A stretch of 64,000 bases of DNA from Suillus spraguei (taxonomy: Eukaryota > Basidiomycota > Agaricomycetes > Boletales > Suillaceae). Both the position numbers and the translations under genes were made by a program. The DNA is taken from assembly GCA_016800925.1 (NCBI GenBank), contig JABCPU010000002.1, forward strand, positions 620,001-684,000, written 5' to 3'. The stretch's first letter is position 1. The number at the start of each line of letters is the position of its first letter. Shown piece by piece: positions 43,713-55,807 of this stretch. The notes beneath the pieces are model-generated. The model was not told the origin of the DNA, made no database searches, and saw only the letters and a program-made list of their open reading frames with translations.

Positions 43713-46700
43713 ATGGTATGTTCTAAAAAACTGGTGAATTAGGCTTTCATTGACCATGTTTACAGGGTGTTCCCGCACTGTTCCGTTGGTTGAGCAAGAA
43801 GTATCCGAAAATTGGTGAGCAACCGGTACTTTACTTGTGTTTTCTTGGCTAATAACCAGTAGTAACATCTGTCGTTGAAGCGGAGGAGGAGGAAGTTCTC
43901 GACGCAGCTGGAGATCCTATTAAACTTCCCGTTGACATCACACAACCCAACCCCAATGGCACGGAATTCGACAGCTTATACTTGGATATGAACGGTATCG
44001 TGGGTGATGGAAGTGAATATGTTTTTCATGGCTGACCATCCGTATGCACACAGGTTCATCCTGTACTCATCCCGAAGGCAAAGTATGCATATATTGTTCT
44101 ACCAACTTGGTTCACTCACTAACTCGTCTTCCGCAGCCGGCTCCAGAAACGGAGGAGGAAATGATGCTTGAAGTTTTCAAATATACTGAGAGAGTGGTCA
44201 ACATGGTGCGGCCGCGAAAGCTTCTTTTTATGGCTATTGGTGCGCTCTACATTTATGCTGCCTCATACCATGACCTCATACAGAATGCAATTAGACGGCG
44301 TTGCGCCTCGTGCCAAGATGAATCAACAGCGGGGTAGACGGTTCAGGGCCGCTCAAGAAGCAAAAGACAAGGCGGAAGCTCGTAAACTTGCTGTTGCTGA
44401 GTGGGAAGGTACGTTGTTTCAGAGTAAATCTGCGCCATGTTTCTGACTTATTTCATCATTGCAGCTATGGGTAAGATTATTACCGACGACGAGAAAAACA
44501 AGGAGTCTTGGGACTCTAACGCTATCACACCCGGTACACCGTTCATGGACCTTTTAGCAGCGTCGTTACGGTACTGGGTCGTGGAGAAGATGAACACTGA
44601 TCCGGGGTGGAAAGACGTACGTAGGGAGCATTTCTTAGTGATTCTTCTGATTCATTTCTTGTATAGCTCCAAGTCATCATCTCAGATGCAAGTGTGCCTG
44701 GAGAAGGAGAGCATAAGATTATGGACTTCATACGCAGACAGCGCACAAATCCCGGTCATGACCCTAATACTCGACATGTAATTTATGGTTTGGTGGGTTG
44801 ATTTCTAGCTCTATCGTGCTCTCCATTATTGACTGCATGTTTAGGATGCTGATCTCATTATGCTCGCCCTTGCGACACATGAACCATATTTCCGAGTACT
44901 TCGGGAAGATGTGTTTGCCCAGGACAAAGGTTCCGGGTGCCGAATATGTGGACAAGAGGGTCACTATGCCGCTCAATGTACAGCACTGAAATCAGAGATT
45001 AAAAAGCCTCCTCCACCGGAAAAAAAACCGTTCATTTTCCTCGATGTCGCCATTCTGCGCGAGTATCTGGAATCCGAGTTGAATGTGAACAATACGCCTT
45101 TTCCTTTCGATTTGGAACAGGCTATTGATGACTGGGTGTTGCTCATATTCTTTGTCGGCAACGATTTCTTGCCCCATTTGCCATCACTTGAGATTCGCGA
45201 AGGAGCGATTGATACTCTCTTGAGGATCTGGAAGATGGAGTTGCCCAGAATGGGTGGATATCTGACGAATCATGGTCAACTAGTGCTTAGTCGTGCGCAG
45301 ATCATATTAGAGGGACTGGCGCGACGAGAAGATGAGATCTTCCGTAAGCGACAAGAGAGTGAGTATCTATAATGTGATCCGTCAACGCCTTGAAGACTTA
45401 CCATATCTCAGCCGAGCAACGCCAAGATCAGGATGCGAAGCGTCGTAGAATTGAAAAGGCTGGGTCTGGAGAGAACGCCACGGGCGATATTCAGTTCGCC
45501 GCCCCGTCTGCGAAACTTGGTCTGACTGCGTCCACTACATCACTGTCATCTCTTCCCCAACGTGCAGATAATTCTTTTGCTGCCAAGGCCGACTCTATTG
45601 GTCTCGGAGCACCGCGTAATGCTCAGTCTCTTGAAGTCGCTCCAGTTGCAGCACAAGCACTGGCTGGTTCGAATCGTGATGTAGTTGCCAATCGAGCTGC
45701 TATCCGGATGGCGAATATGAGTGCTGCTGAGGTGCTCAAGGCTGAACTATCTGGACTCATTCCTGTGAAACAGAGTGCTTCTGCTCCTAAACCTGAGACG
45801 GTTGTTCCTACTCCTCCACCCAAAGAAGACGCTGAGCTTATGGATGATGGAGACATTCCAGGTCTTGGGAATGCACCATCAACACTTGAATTCGTTAATG
45901 ATGGATCTGGTGACATGGATGTCGAGCCCAATAATCCCGTAACTCTTCTAGCTGATGAGCCTGTAACACCTGTCGCTGGCGTCAAGCGAAGCTTGAAAAT
46001 ATGGAAGGAGAGGACACCGATGAAGTAGCTGGCATTGATGAGGAATCGTCTGAAGATAACGAAGATGCGTCTTACGCCCTGGTAGTCAGAGCAGATGGCT
46101 CAGTTGAGCAGGCCGATAACGTGAGGTATGAAAAGGCTGTGAAAATATCCGATGCTGTGAATAACATTTCCTCAGATTGTATGAACCCGGGTATAAGAAG
46201 CGATACTATCAGCAAAAGTTTGGTATATCAGAAAATGATGATGATTTCCGTAAAAAGTGGGCGCATTTGTTATCGATTTCTGCACAAACCTGGCTGACTC
46301 TGCTATGCAAAGGCTAACAAAACACTATGTAGAAGGTATTGCGTGGGTTCTGCATTACTACTATCAAGGGGTGAGCTCCGTCCGCCGATTTGCCTTTCTT
46401 TGCTGACTCGGTAGCAGACCCCTTCATGGCAATGGTATTACCCATATCATTTTGCGCCTTTCGCGTCGGACTTCGAAGGTTTGGAAAACATGCAACTGGA
46501 CTTTACTCTCGGACAGCCATTCAAACCGTACGAGCAACTTATGGGTGTTTTTCCTCCTTCTAGGTACGTTCATGTTGAGTAATGATTTGACTACATGGCT
46601 TACCAGTATTGCCAGTCGCAAGCATATACCTGAAGCATTTCACGATCTCATGACAAATGAAGATTCTTCGATTCATGATTTCTACCCGTCGACCTTCCAG

Positions 46701-47896
46701 ATCGACATGAATGGGAAGAAAATGGTGTGGCAAGGTGTTGCTCTATTGCCTTTCATAGACGAGAAAAGGCTATTAGATGCGATGGCCGAGCACTACCCTA
46801 AGCTCACTGAAGATGAAGTCCGAAGAAACAACTGGGGTCACAACGTTATGTTTGTTGCCGACGAACATCCAATGTATCCATTCTTTGAGGGATTATATGG
46901 TAAGCGCAAGGAGAAAGAGGTATGTTGTGAGTTCGATTAGTACTAATTTTGTTACTGATTACGACTACTCAGTCTCAACGCATGCCTACCAACCTGTCCA
47001 AGGGCATTAGCGGTAGTGTTCTGCCAAACCCTGATTGTTTACCTGGCTCGACGTATTACTCCCCGTTGACTTCGATGAACTTGCAAGATATAAAAAATGA
47101 TCGGTCTCTCTCCGCGTTATACTTCTTCCCAAAGCAAGTCTCTCCCCATCGATCGATGTTTCTTCCGGGGGTTACAAAACCCGCAAGACAGCTTACTGGC
47201 GAGGATCTAGCTCGGAGAGGCCGAGGACATGGTCGAGGGGGCGGCATGGATCGTGGCGGTCGCGGACGAGGTAGTTATCAGAACGGCTCTTACAATAACG
47301 GACATGGGTACGGCAGCACTCATGGCCAATCACACACTGCGACATCATATGTCTCATCGTACAACACTCAGTCTCGACCCCCGTACACTCAGGGCCCCCA
47401 TCAAGGATTCGGGGGCTATGGTTCCAATGGAAGGCCGCCAATTCAAAATTATGCTGGCCAGTCACGTGGTGGCCCACCCCCTCGAGGAGGCGCCCCTCCC
47501 TCGCGCGGAATGCCACCAAACCGCGGTGGCGGCGTTCCCCGTGGTGGTCCTCCCCGTGGCGGCCCTCCTCGTGGCGGTAGTTCCGGGTATGGAGGTTCTA
47601 CGCCCTATGCTCAAACCGCTCATCAACCAGCATATAACCGTGGAGGCTACTCTGGCGGGTACGGTGGTGGCAGCGGAGGGTATGGTGGACAGACGAATAG
47701 CGGTTATGGGGGTTATGGAGGCTACGGCGGCAATGCAAGCCGAGGTGGCTATGGTGGTTCAGAAGGACAAGGCAACAACGGCGGCTACGTGGGTTATGGA
47801 AACCAGAATGGTGGACAGGCACGTGGTGGCTATGGAAGCGGCTACAATGGAGGAGGTTATCAAAACCTTTCAAGGGGGCGGGGCCGAGGATCCTAG
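43713..47896 (+). CDS. RAT1: nuclear 5'-3' exoribonuclease RAT1/XRN2
   Basis: Sixteen exons are needed from ATG 43,713 (itself a 3-nt exon) to 47,896, giving about 1,138 residues. The order is [98 protein letters not shown], a [14 protein letters not shown] zinc knuckle, [20 protein letters not shown], then [31 protein letters not shown] and PFEQ-like core, ending in an RGG/GYGG-rich tail (from ~47,210). The enzyme degrades 5'-monophosphate RNA and helps terminate Pol II. Two sites need attention: GIVHPCTH reads GIVGSSCTH at exon 3/4, and near 45,990 the frame changes. Confidence 0.88.
47210..47890 (+). repeat. RGG/GYGG low-complexity coding repeat in RAT1 tail
   Basis: GGN codons dominate, with repeats of RGG, GGPPRGG and GYGG units encoding the disordered C-terminal tail, likely an RNA-binding or condensate-forming region. 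Confidence 0.8.
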
Positions 47897-48769
47897 AGTA
47901 ACTTATACGCATACTACCTTTCGTTATTTAATATATTTTTTTCCTTCGCAGATATTTGTATTTTAAACCATCGATATACTTATATTTTGCTGGTTCAACC
48001 GTTTCAATCATACTAACAATCTGGACTCGCTACATTGATATGAAAAGGACTGTACCGCCCTCTAATATCTATTTTTTGAATGTCACCAGGAACACTGACC
48101 AACAAATACTCCCAGCCCTTTTCAGTTCAGTGAACGGAGGTGCATGCATCTACAGTCCTGTAAGCGGGTCTGAGCGCAGGTGCCGACCGTGACGTGACTA
48201 CTTATTGCAACAACTACTCGACGGCACAGCTTTAAGAGGTTCAGTCATGATCTTGTCGCTACTACAATTTCAAGTACTTATTCCCCGTGTAACAATAGAT
48301 CATGCTGGACGTTTGGAATCGCTTCTGGCTTTTTATCTACTACGCATCTGCTGAGTTATACGTACTGATCAGACGGACATCGACTCATCATTAATGAAAA
48401 TCTCTCCCGGCCGTGACCTATTCCTCGAGTATATATTTAATGGTCGGAACGATTGTTTCCCTTCCCTTATGGTTTCACTAGGAGATACAATGGAAGCACA
48501 AAGCCGTTATCGCACACTTACTTTATAATACCCGCGTACCATACTACTTAATAGTTTAGAATTGCTACATTGACATGAGAGTGGCCCAGATTTATTTTCT
48601 GAGACACCGCAGTCGCAAGACCTACTTGAGTGACTAACTTGATCAGCCTGTCAATGGGTCCGTGTGGTTACTGATATCAATACATAGTCAACCATAGTCA
48701 TCACGAGTAGCATAATAACAATAAAAAGGCTAATAATCCCTATATCCACCTTCTTACAAGCTCGTTTTT
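47897..48769. other. no gene seen
   Basis: AT-rich flank after RAT1. Short frames only. Confidence 0.4.
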
Positions 48770-48772
48770 CTA

Positions 48773-50340
48773 TCATGAATAATAGGTATAGGATGAGACA
48801 GGATGGCGACGTGCGCTATCGTAGCGTTCGGAGGGGTAGCTAAAACTGGGGTAACTGGTCTTGAGTCGATCGTCAACATAAGGCATGCTACCGGACAAGT
48901 ATAACGAGTACTTCCGCTGGCGTTCGTTAGCTCTTTCTGATTCAGGCAATGGGAGTTGATCATCTACAATCCCTGCATGCGGGCCTGAGCGTGGCTCGCG
49001 GCCCTTGTAAAGGATTACCTCGACTCGACGAGGAAGGAAGAAGGATTTGTTCCACAGGTTGATCAAATCTGCAACAATTGAGCTCCGCGAAGGTGGACGG
49101 CCCTTGGCGAACTCGGGAAGGGGCAATTTTCCCACCCACGTAAGAGCAAGAATCTACAACAGAAAGTGAGCTGATACGTCACTGATATGTCTCTAACCAC
49201 GTACATTCATAAATGTGCTCCAATCATGGTGGTGAACATCATGGGTATCGAGCACCATTGGCATGTTTGGAATCTGGCTGTAGAATTGATCCATGCCTTG
49301 AATCCACATCATGCTGAACGGAGTGTAAGCTTGAGCGGTATCTGGGGGCGGGTAAACGGATGCGAAGCTGGGTCCGACATTGACTCGCTTGGAAAAGCAA
49401 CGATAGGCATACGCGAAGATGAATGAAATCCTAGCCCGGCGGGTGCATTGGGAAATGGAGAGGGTGGTCGCAACTGGGGAGCCGTAATATGTCCGTACGG
49501 GTCTACAATTTGCGGAGAAGGGGCAGAAGTACTGTGGAGAGAATAGGGTGATCTTGAGTACCGATGACTCTGATACGGGGATGGCGCACAGGGGTATGGG
49601 GACTGCGCGTGGGAAGCAGGGCGTGAGTATGAAGAACGTGGTGGCAGGGACATTGGAGAGGGCGCGCGAGCACTATAAGGAGAGAGCCCTCGCGGTGCAG
49701 ATGCTGCCATTGCGATGGAATCAGGTCCGCCAGGGTAAGTGGAATCTTTCAGCCTTACGGTTAATGAAGTCAAGCGTGCATCTGAAAGCATATAAAACGT
49801 ACGTTCGGACCACTTCTTAAATACCATGTCGTCTTCCCTGCCTGGAAGATCGAGACTAAAGGATCCTGCCGCAAGTCCCTGATGAGCGTGCTCAGTCCTC
49901 AGTGGCCATGGGACAACAGTGGGGTGATCTGAGGACTCACTGTGTAGGGAAGCTGAGTGCCTGTTAGCAGGATTTGTGTAGCGTCAGCAGGGACCCATTG
50001 GAAACCATGCACAATTCCTCTGGAGGTCTGATAACTGTACATCATGATTGGATCAACCCGATGTTATCAACATCGAGTCGTAACCACTTGCCTTACAGGC
50101 ACCGCCCTGCAAGTTCGAAAGGTAAGTGAGCTTAGCAAGACCTGTAAATACCCGTTCATACCTGAAAGGATGATATGCAACCTGACCGTCTGCATTAGTG
50201 GATGTCGTGTAGGTAGTAGTTCCAGGCTCAATATCGCCATTTGCAGCCCAAAGATGTGCGATATGAGAATGAGATGCTTGTGGGAGTTGGTACAGCTGTT
50301 GTTGCGGCTCGGGGATTATAAATCCTCCTACATTGTCCAT
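48773..50340 (-). pseudogene. degenerate copy of the 53.2-55.8 kb repeat-protein gene
   Basis: Three blocks match the larger gene in order. The 5' block from ATG 50,340 has TYTTSTNADGQVAYHPFR and GGACKASG; the middle (about 49,310-49,800) has STYPGGPDSIA and ARAPSPM-like Ser/Pro/Tyr text; the 3' block (48,773-49,135) has SSIVADLINLWNKSFF and RRVEVILYKGREPRSGP. The charged KRRREKKEEKKWRKKEKK section is absent, the APSPYG repeats are few, and in-frame stops lie between the blocks (for example after TSG at ~50,053). It is likely a pseudogene or a strongly reduced paralogue. Confidence 0.6.
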
Positions 50341-50910
50341 TGTGATGATGGAAGCTGGTTGGAAGGAAGGGGATTACAGTGAGAAGACACGATCGTTGCT
50401 TCGAATACCTGGGTGTACTTGAGTTATGCCTCCTCAGGGTAGGCCTTTATAATAATTGGCCCATCAGATTCAACGCGCTTCAACGCAGTGCGAGCCGACT
50501 TGACTTGCAGAGCCCCTAGGACGACATGCTTCTAATGGAAAATCTACCGCACTTACCGGAGAAATACTAATCACGTGAAAAGTCAGACGGGCAAGGCGAC
50601 TCATGCCGCTTGACGATGGATGTCATCCTGCGCCAGGCTGCTTCATAAATAGTCAGTATAGTGATGACTGTCAACATGCAGTCTGGGGAAAGACTACCGT
50701 ACTATGTATGTCAGAGTTCAAACATTCATGTTCAGCCCGCAGCGTGTAGCTAATTCGCCTGCCCAATCATACAGGGCCATTCCACAAGTAGATCCGTCAT
50801 CAGAAAGACTGGAAAAATATAGTCTTGTTGCACGCTAGGGTGAGATGCCGCACGCAGGGCCGTAGCTAATTATGTACAGCTCATCGCATTTTACAGCAAC
50901 AGAGCCAGTG

Positions 50911-52350
50911 CTACAAGTGGACCATTTCTATGTATTTACGTTCAATGTAAAAACGCTGTGTGACCGGGAATTTGACTTCGATCAAGCCCTCCTCACGTAT
51001 CTTCCTCCACGGTCCAAATATCTGTTTCAAGCTGAGAGTTTCAAACCCAACAATGTCGGTTGTTCTGGACGCAGGTTCGGAGGTGGAGTTGAACTGATCT
51101 ACCTGCCGGCATCTGAGGGGGAATCCGGCCGACTTGCTCTGCATCTCCACAACCTCGCGTGATCCATCCCTGACAAGTGAATAGTTGATGATCCCGAGCG
51201 CATACCGATACTGGCCGTGGGCCAACGAGTTGTGCACATTGATATGATCAATTCTGATGCTGGGGCACAACACGCAGTCGAATGTAATGCGGGCACGTCC
51301 TGTTCCAGTAGCCATTGCCAAAGGGAGACTGAGAGGAAGTATCACTACAGGCATCCGCAAGCCGAGACCGGTCATAGTCATCTCCAGTCGCCCACCACTA
51401 GCCAACTTCAACTCTCGACGGTCCAAGAAGCTCCTTGGCGATCGAGGAATAGCATCTGAAGTGTGATGTTTTGCAGCCGCGCCCTTCCAATTAAGGACAG
51501 AAGGGTTGCCTGCCTGCATGATGGCTTCAATGAGCCTGCAGAACGCGCGGTCCCCTCCTTCTCCATATGCGATCTGTAAGCTGACGTCGAAAATGCCCAT
51601 CAGAGAATACGCTACATCTTCAACCCTTGTTGTTTTACGTTTAGCTGCCCATACCATCCGCTCATCCACCTTGACTGGACCTGGATTGAATTGCCAGTAG
51701 ATCTCATTGTGAGGAATACCAGTAGCTTTCTCCAGAGTCTGCAGTATTTTGGTGGTCGCTTCCTTTCGTTTGTCATTCGAATCTTTCGTCATAGGCTTCC
51801 ACTCCTTATTGAAGAATTTGATGGAGGAGGGTGCAAGGAGTTCTTGCAATGTCCAGCCCCTTTCTGTCCATTCGTCATGCAATATATCCTCGATGGTCGT
51901 GCTTTTTGCTAAATGGACGATGCAAATCGCCGAATTACGATACCACCGGAACATGGAGCGAATCGACTCGTCCAGTTCGGTACTGCTGCTCTTGTCGATA
52001 CAGCAGGTATCTGACCACGCAAATTCCATCTTGTATCGCCTGGCCTCTCGACAGAAGTTCTTCAGCTTCTCGTACCCCGGGCCTGCCGCTACTTTTCCCG
52101 CCTTCATCTCTTCGTACGTCGGCTCTCCCGAATTTAGCCATCGATGAGATAGAATGGCATATTCGACAAGTCGTGAGGGCTTATACACCCCCAAAGGATC
52201 TGTTTCTTTCCGAGGGACGGAGCTCCGGAAGTGCTTCCTCACATCATCGCGCCCTGCAAACGTCATGTCTGATAGGCGTATGAGGCGAATCGGGATGTGG
52301 TTCATCACATATTGGTCGAATTCCTCGAGGCGCTGTTCGAAATCACTCAT
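50911..52350 (-). CDS. HET-domain (heterokaryon incompatibility) protein
   Basis: Single exon, 479 residues. The HET domain occupies about residues 60-200 with its three blocks: VEYAILSHRWLNSGEPTYEEM, FAWSDTCCIDKSSSTELDES and HDEWTERGWTLQELLAP, then a helical part with VEDVAYSLMGIFDVSLQIAYGEG typical of Agaricomycete HET proteins. The C-terminal 200 residues have no clear domain; there is no NACHT or repeat region. HET proteins trigger cell death after fusion of incompatible mycelia or in innate-immunity-like responses. It lies between the two related repeat-protein genes. The start codon is the first ATG (MSDFEQRLEEF). Confidence 0.9.
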   Translation of the reverse strand: MSDFEQRLEEFDQYVMNHIPIRLIRLSDMTFAGRDDVRKHFRSSVPRKETDPLGVYKPSRLVEYAILSHRWLNSGEPTYEEMKAGKVAAGPGYEKLKNFCREARRYKMEFAWSDTCCIDKSSSTELDESIRSMFRWYRNSAICIVHLAKSTTIEDILHDEWTERGWTLQELLAPSSIKFFNKEWKPMTKDSNDKRKEATTKILQTLEKATGIPHNEIYWQFNPGPVKVDERMVWAAKRKTTRVEDVAYSLMGIFDVSLQIAYGEGGDRAFCRLIEAIMQAGNPSVLNWKGAAAKHHTSDAIPRSPRSFLDRRELKLASGGRLEMTMTGLGLRMPVVILPLSLPLAMATGTGRARITFDCVLCPSIRIDHINVHNSLAHGQYRYALGIINYSLVRDGSREVVEMQSKSAGFPLRCRQVDQFNSTSEPASRTTDIVGFETLSLKQIFGPWRKIREEGLIEVKFPVTQRFYIERKYIEMVHL

Positions 52351-53201
52351 GACGAATCCTCAGAAGGGCCACAAACTATAGTGGTAATGAATAATGATAA
52401 CTTCATGGTGATACATACCATACGTGCCGCTCACCTGCGTTGACGTCGATAGATGTTCCGCCGATGGCCTGATGTTTGTTAGAGATTTCCAGGTTGTGCT
52501 CGACTCAACAGCTGTGGACCATCTGATATGTGAGTTCAGCATCTCAATTGGCAAATGCATCTGACTTACCTGAAGCGAGTATAGAATGTTCTATGCGACA
52601 ATAAAGATGGTGCAAAGAGTAGATCAACAACAAACGCTGTGGTCTTGAAGTTTACCACGACCTATTTGTATCATACTCTGCCTATAGTTCCTGGGCTGTG
52701 TCCAGTGTCTTGTCATAAATAATCTATCGTGTCTTTCCTAGTACCATCTTCCTGTGACAACATATCCACGATATCATCGTGGGTTTGCGTCGAGTGACGT
52801 GCAGCCACAACTCGTAGTCTATACATGGCATTGGAAAATCAATATGGCAGTGTGCCTTCAAGTTAGTTAGCACTAGCTCACAAGGGTGCTGCAGCGCTAA
52901 AAATTTGACACTTACCAATCTCCTCCATACACTCAGGGGCAGACTTTGCCTCCGGCCGGAATAGAAATTTCTCAAGAGTCAGCTAAGTGGCAAGCTTGAG
53001 TTCTCGGAGCCCTAAAATCTTCGGTTCTTTTATGTGTACAGCTTTGGAACCTGTGAATTATATTATGGACCCCGCACAATTGAATTTTGCACTCTCGACC
53101 GGGTAACAAAATTGATTCGGAGTCCGTAGTAGTACAATGACAATGGAGGACACAAGTATCAACAAATTCTACGTTACTGGATTCATGCGTTTCATGTTCT
53201 A
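52351..53201. other. no gene seen
   Basis: Upstream of the HET gene and downstream of the next gene. A TCTCAAGAG-like flank is present but no coding structure is recognised. Confidence 0.4.
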
Positions 53202-55807
53202 TCAACCATAGTAATTTCCTGGAACAGGCATGTCGCGAGGCGCGATGTAGTTCAAGTACAATGCGTACTGCCTCTCGCGTTCCTTGGCCTTTTTCCTGAG
53301 CTTCTTTTCCTTCTTGCGCCACTTCTTTTCTTCCTTCTTCTCCCGGCGCCTTCTCTTGGAGTCAGCGAGATCTCCGCGACCGTAGTACGCGTCGTCATCA
53401 GACTCCGAAGAGAGAGAGGATGAAGAATCCGACGATTCTGAATCAGAGTTGGCGAGGTCGGGCATTGGAAGGTTTTTGTCCAAGGTCCCTATGTGGTGAC
53501 CTGAGCGTCGCTCACGGCCTTTGTAGAGGACCACCTCAACGCGACGGGCACGGAAGAATGAATCGTTCCACAAATTGATCAAATCTGCAACAAGTGAGCT
53601 TCGCTTAGGAGGAACTCCCCCCTTGGAGAACTCATGAATGGGCATATTGCCGGCCCACGCAAGAGCAAGATCCTGAAGTGGAAGTTAGCTGACACGCCGA
53701 TGAATAAGTCTGTCACCACGTACATTCATGAATCTGATCCAATCCTGGTGGTAAACGTCATGAGTGTCGAGTACAAGTGGCATGCGAGGAATCTGATCGT
53801 AGAATTTGTCCATTTCTTGGATCCTCATCACGCTAAACGGTGTGTAAGGCTGAGCAGCATTAGGCGGACGGGAGAATGCCTCAGGAGCAGCGAGTTGTAA
53901 GGATTCTCCTCCTGTGCCAGCGCCGGGCATACGGGGCCCGGGGGACGAAGGGAATCCTGCATTGGGCATGCGTGGGGACGAAGAGAATCCTGTGTTGGGC
54001 ATACGAGGAGATGAAGGGAACCCTGCGTTGGACATACGAGGAGATGAAGGGAATCCTGCGTTGGGCATACGAGGAGATGAAGGGAATCCCGCGTTGGGCA
54101 TACGTGGGGATGAAGGGAATCCTGACCCGGCAGGCGCACCGGGCATTGGAGAAGGTGCTCGCGACCGAGGGGCCCCAATTGGTTGGCCTTCAAGGACATG
54201 CCCACGAGGGTATACTGATTGAATTTGCCCAGGAGGAACAAATGGCGAAGGAGCACGGTGAGGAGGGGGGGGATAGGTCGATGTCGCCGGTTGACCATGG
54301 TATGGGGATGGTGCCCGGGATACAGGGCGTGCGTACGGAGAAGGAGCACGCGGCCCCGGCGGCATTGGAGAGGTACCACGGAGAGGCCCCTGCGGCATTG
54401 GTGAGGGCGCTCGAGCACCATATGGAGAGGGTGCTGGTCCCCCTCCATAGGGAGAGGGCGCTCTGGCACCGTATGGAGCGGGCGCTGTGGCACCGTATGG
54501 AGAGGGCGCTCTAGCACCGTAGGGAGTGGGTGCTGTGGCACCGTAAGGAGAGGGCGCTCTGGCACCATAAGGGGTGGGTGCTGTGGCACCGTAAGGAGAG
54601 GGCGCTCTGGCACCATAAGGGGTGGGTGCTGTGGCACCACCATAAGGAGAGGGCGCCCTTGCACCATAAGGGGTGGGCGCTGTGGGACCACCATAAGGAG
54701 ATGGCGCTCTGGCACCATAAGGAGTAGGCGCGGTGGCGCCATAAGGGGAGGACGCTCGAGCACCATACGGAGATGGCGCCCTCGCCATGGGATCCGGTCC
54801 ACCAGGGTATGTGGAGGAGAATTCTTGCGGCCTTGTATTTGGTGAAGTTGGGAAATTACCTACAGGTCTGTAAGGGGAGGCTGCACGGTTGTAAGGGCTA
54901 GCGCCTCCAGTTGTAGGATAACCTGTTAGGCTGCTGTACGTCGTGGAAGGGGAAGAGTATCCCCCTGTGCTGGTACTCTTGGGCCTCGCAGCGAAGGAAA
55001 CCTCCTTGCGCTCTATGTCGAGATCTCCGAATCTGCGGTCAAGGTCTGCGGTACTGTTGTAGGCACCGTATGCAGCGGTCCCCGGTATTGCTCCAGCGGG
55101 AGGTGCATCTCCGTAGAAACTCTTTTTGCGTTCTCTGACCTGAGTATCCCTCTCGCGCGCCATGCGGATCTCTATTTCATTCCTTTCAATGTGTTTCGCC
55201 ATGTTCTTTAGGGATGCCTTCTCTTCCTTTTTTTTGCGCTTCTCTTCAGAGCGTCTCCTGAAAAAGATGTAGAGTATGAAGTAGCATTACATTGACTGGA
55301 CCGTACCATCTGTCAAGCTCCCTCTCTTCTTCCCTGTTGAGCTGACCGCGATTAAAGGATGCAGCGAATTCCTGATCCATATGCTCAGTAGTCATGGGCA
55401 CAACTCGACCGATCTGAGGACTCACTGCATTGGCAGGTTGAGCGCCTGCTGGTAAGATCTGTGTGGCTTCGGCAGGGACCCATTGGATACCATGCACAAC
55501 ACCTTGGGCTGTCTGATAGCTGTACATCATAGTCTGATCAGGCGATGCGATCTCATCGACATCGCAACCACTTGCCTTGCAGGCACCGCCCTGCAGCATC
55601 GATGGGTTACGATAAAGCTAGTTTGCGAGACAGATGCGATCATTCATACCTGAAAGGATGATATGTAACTGTACCATCCGCACTAGTGGATGTCGTGTAA
55701 GTGATAGATCCGGGCGCAATCTGGCCGCCAGATGGGGGCGAGTATGGCTGGGGCTGTTGCTGGGGCTGCTGCTGGGGGGAAGTAAACCCTCCTGTTCCGC
55801 TCATCAT
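53202..55807 (-). CDS. Pro/Ser/Tyr-repeat protein with conserved C-terminal domain
   Basis: Exons: about 55652-55807, ~55307-55600, 53724-55257 and 53202-53672; the junction after exon 1 is uncertain (several acceptors fit). N-terminus MSGTGGFTSPQQQ, then TYTTSTSADGTVTYHPFR. A charged helical segment EEERELDRWRRSEEKRKKKEEK is followed by a disordered domain with about eight 16-residue GARAPSPYGATAPTPY units and then about six 11-residue NAGFPSSPRMP units. The C-terminus holds PFSVMRIQEMDKFYDQIPRM, HDVYHQDWIRFMNDLALAWAG and DLINLWNDSFFRARRVEVVLYKGRERR, then a KEK-rich tail. The C-terminal domain looks conserved in basidiomycetes, but its function is unknown. Confidence 0.75.
53915..54130 (-). 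repeat. 33-bp tandem coding repeat
   Basis: GGGCATACGAGGAGATGAAG-type units of 33 bp, about six copies, encode NAGFPSSPRMP. Units are 85-100 percent alike, suggesting recent unequal exchange. Confidence 0.85.
54400..54790 (-). repeat. 48-bp tandem coding repeat
   Basis: Units of 48 bp (GGCACCATAAGGGGTGGGTG...) encode APSPYG/APTPYG alternation, about eight copies, some with three extra bases. Confidence 0.85.

Noticed and set aside
47193..47966. Alternative frames over the RAT1 RGG tail
   Set aside because: GC-rich repeat text opens other frames; only the frame continuous with the RAT1 core makes sense.
53876..54802. Long open frames opposite and within the repeat-protein gene
   Set aside because: They result from the tandem repeats, which keep all frames free of stops. 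Conserved motifs are only in the minus-strand frame used.
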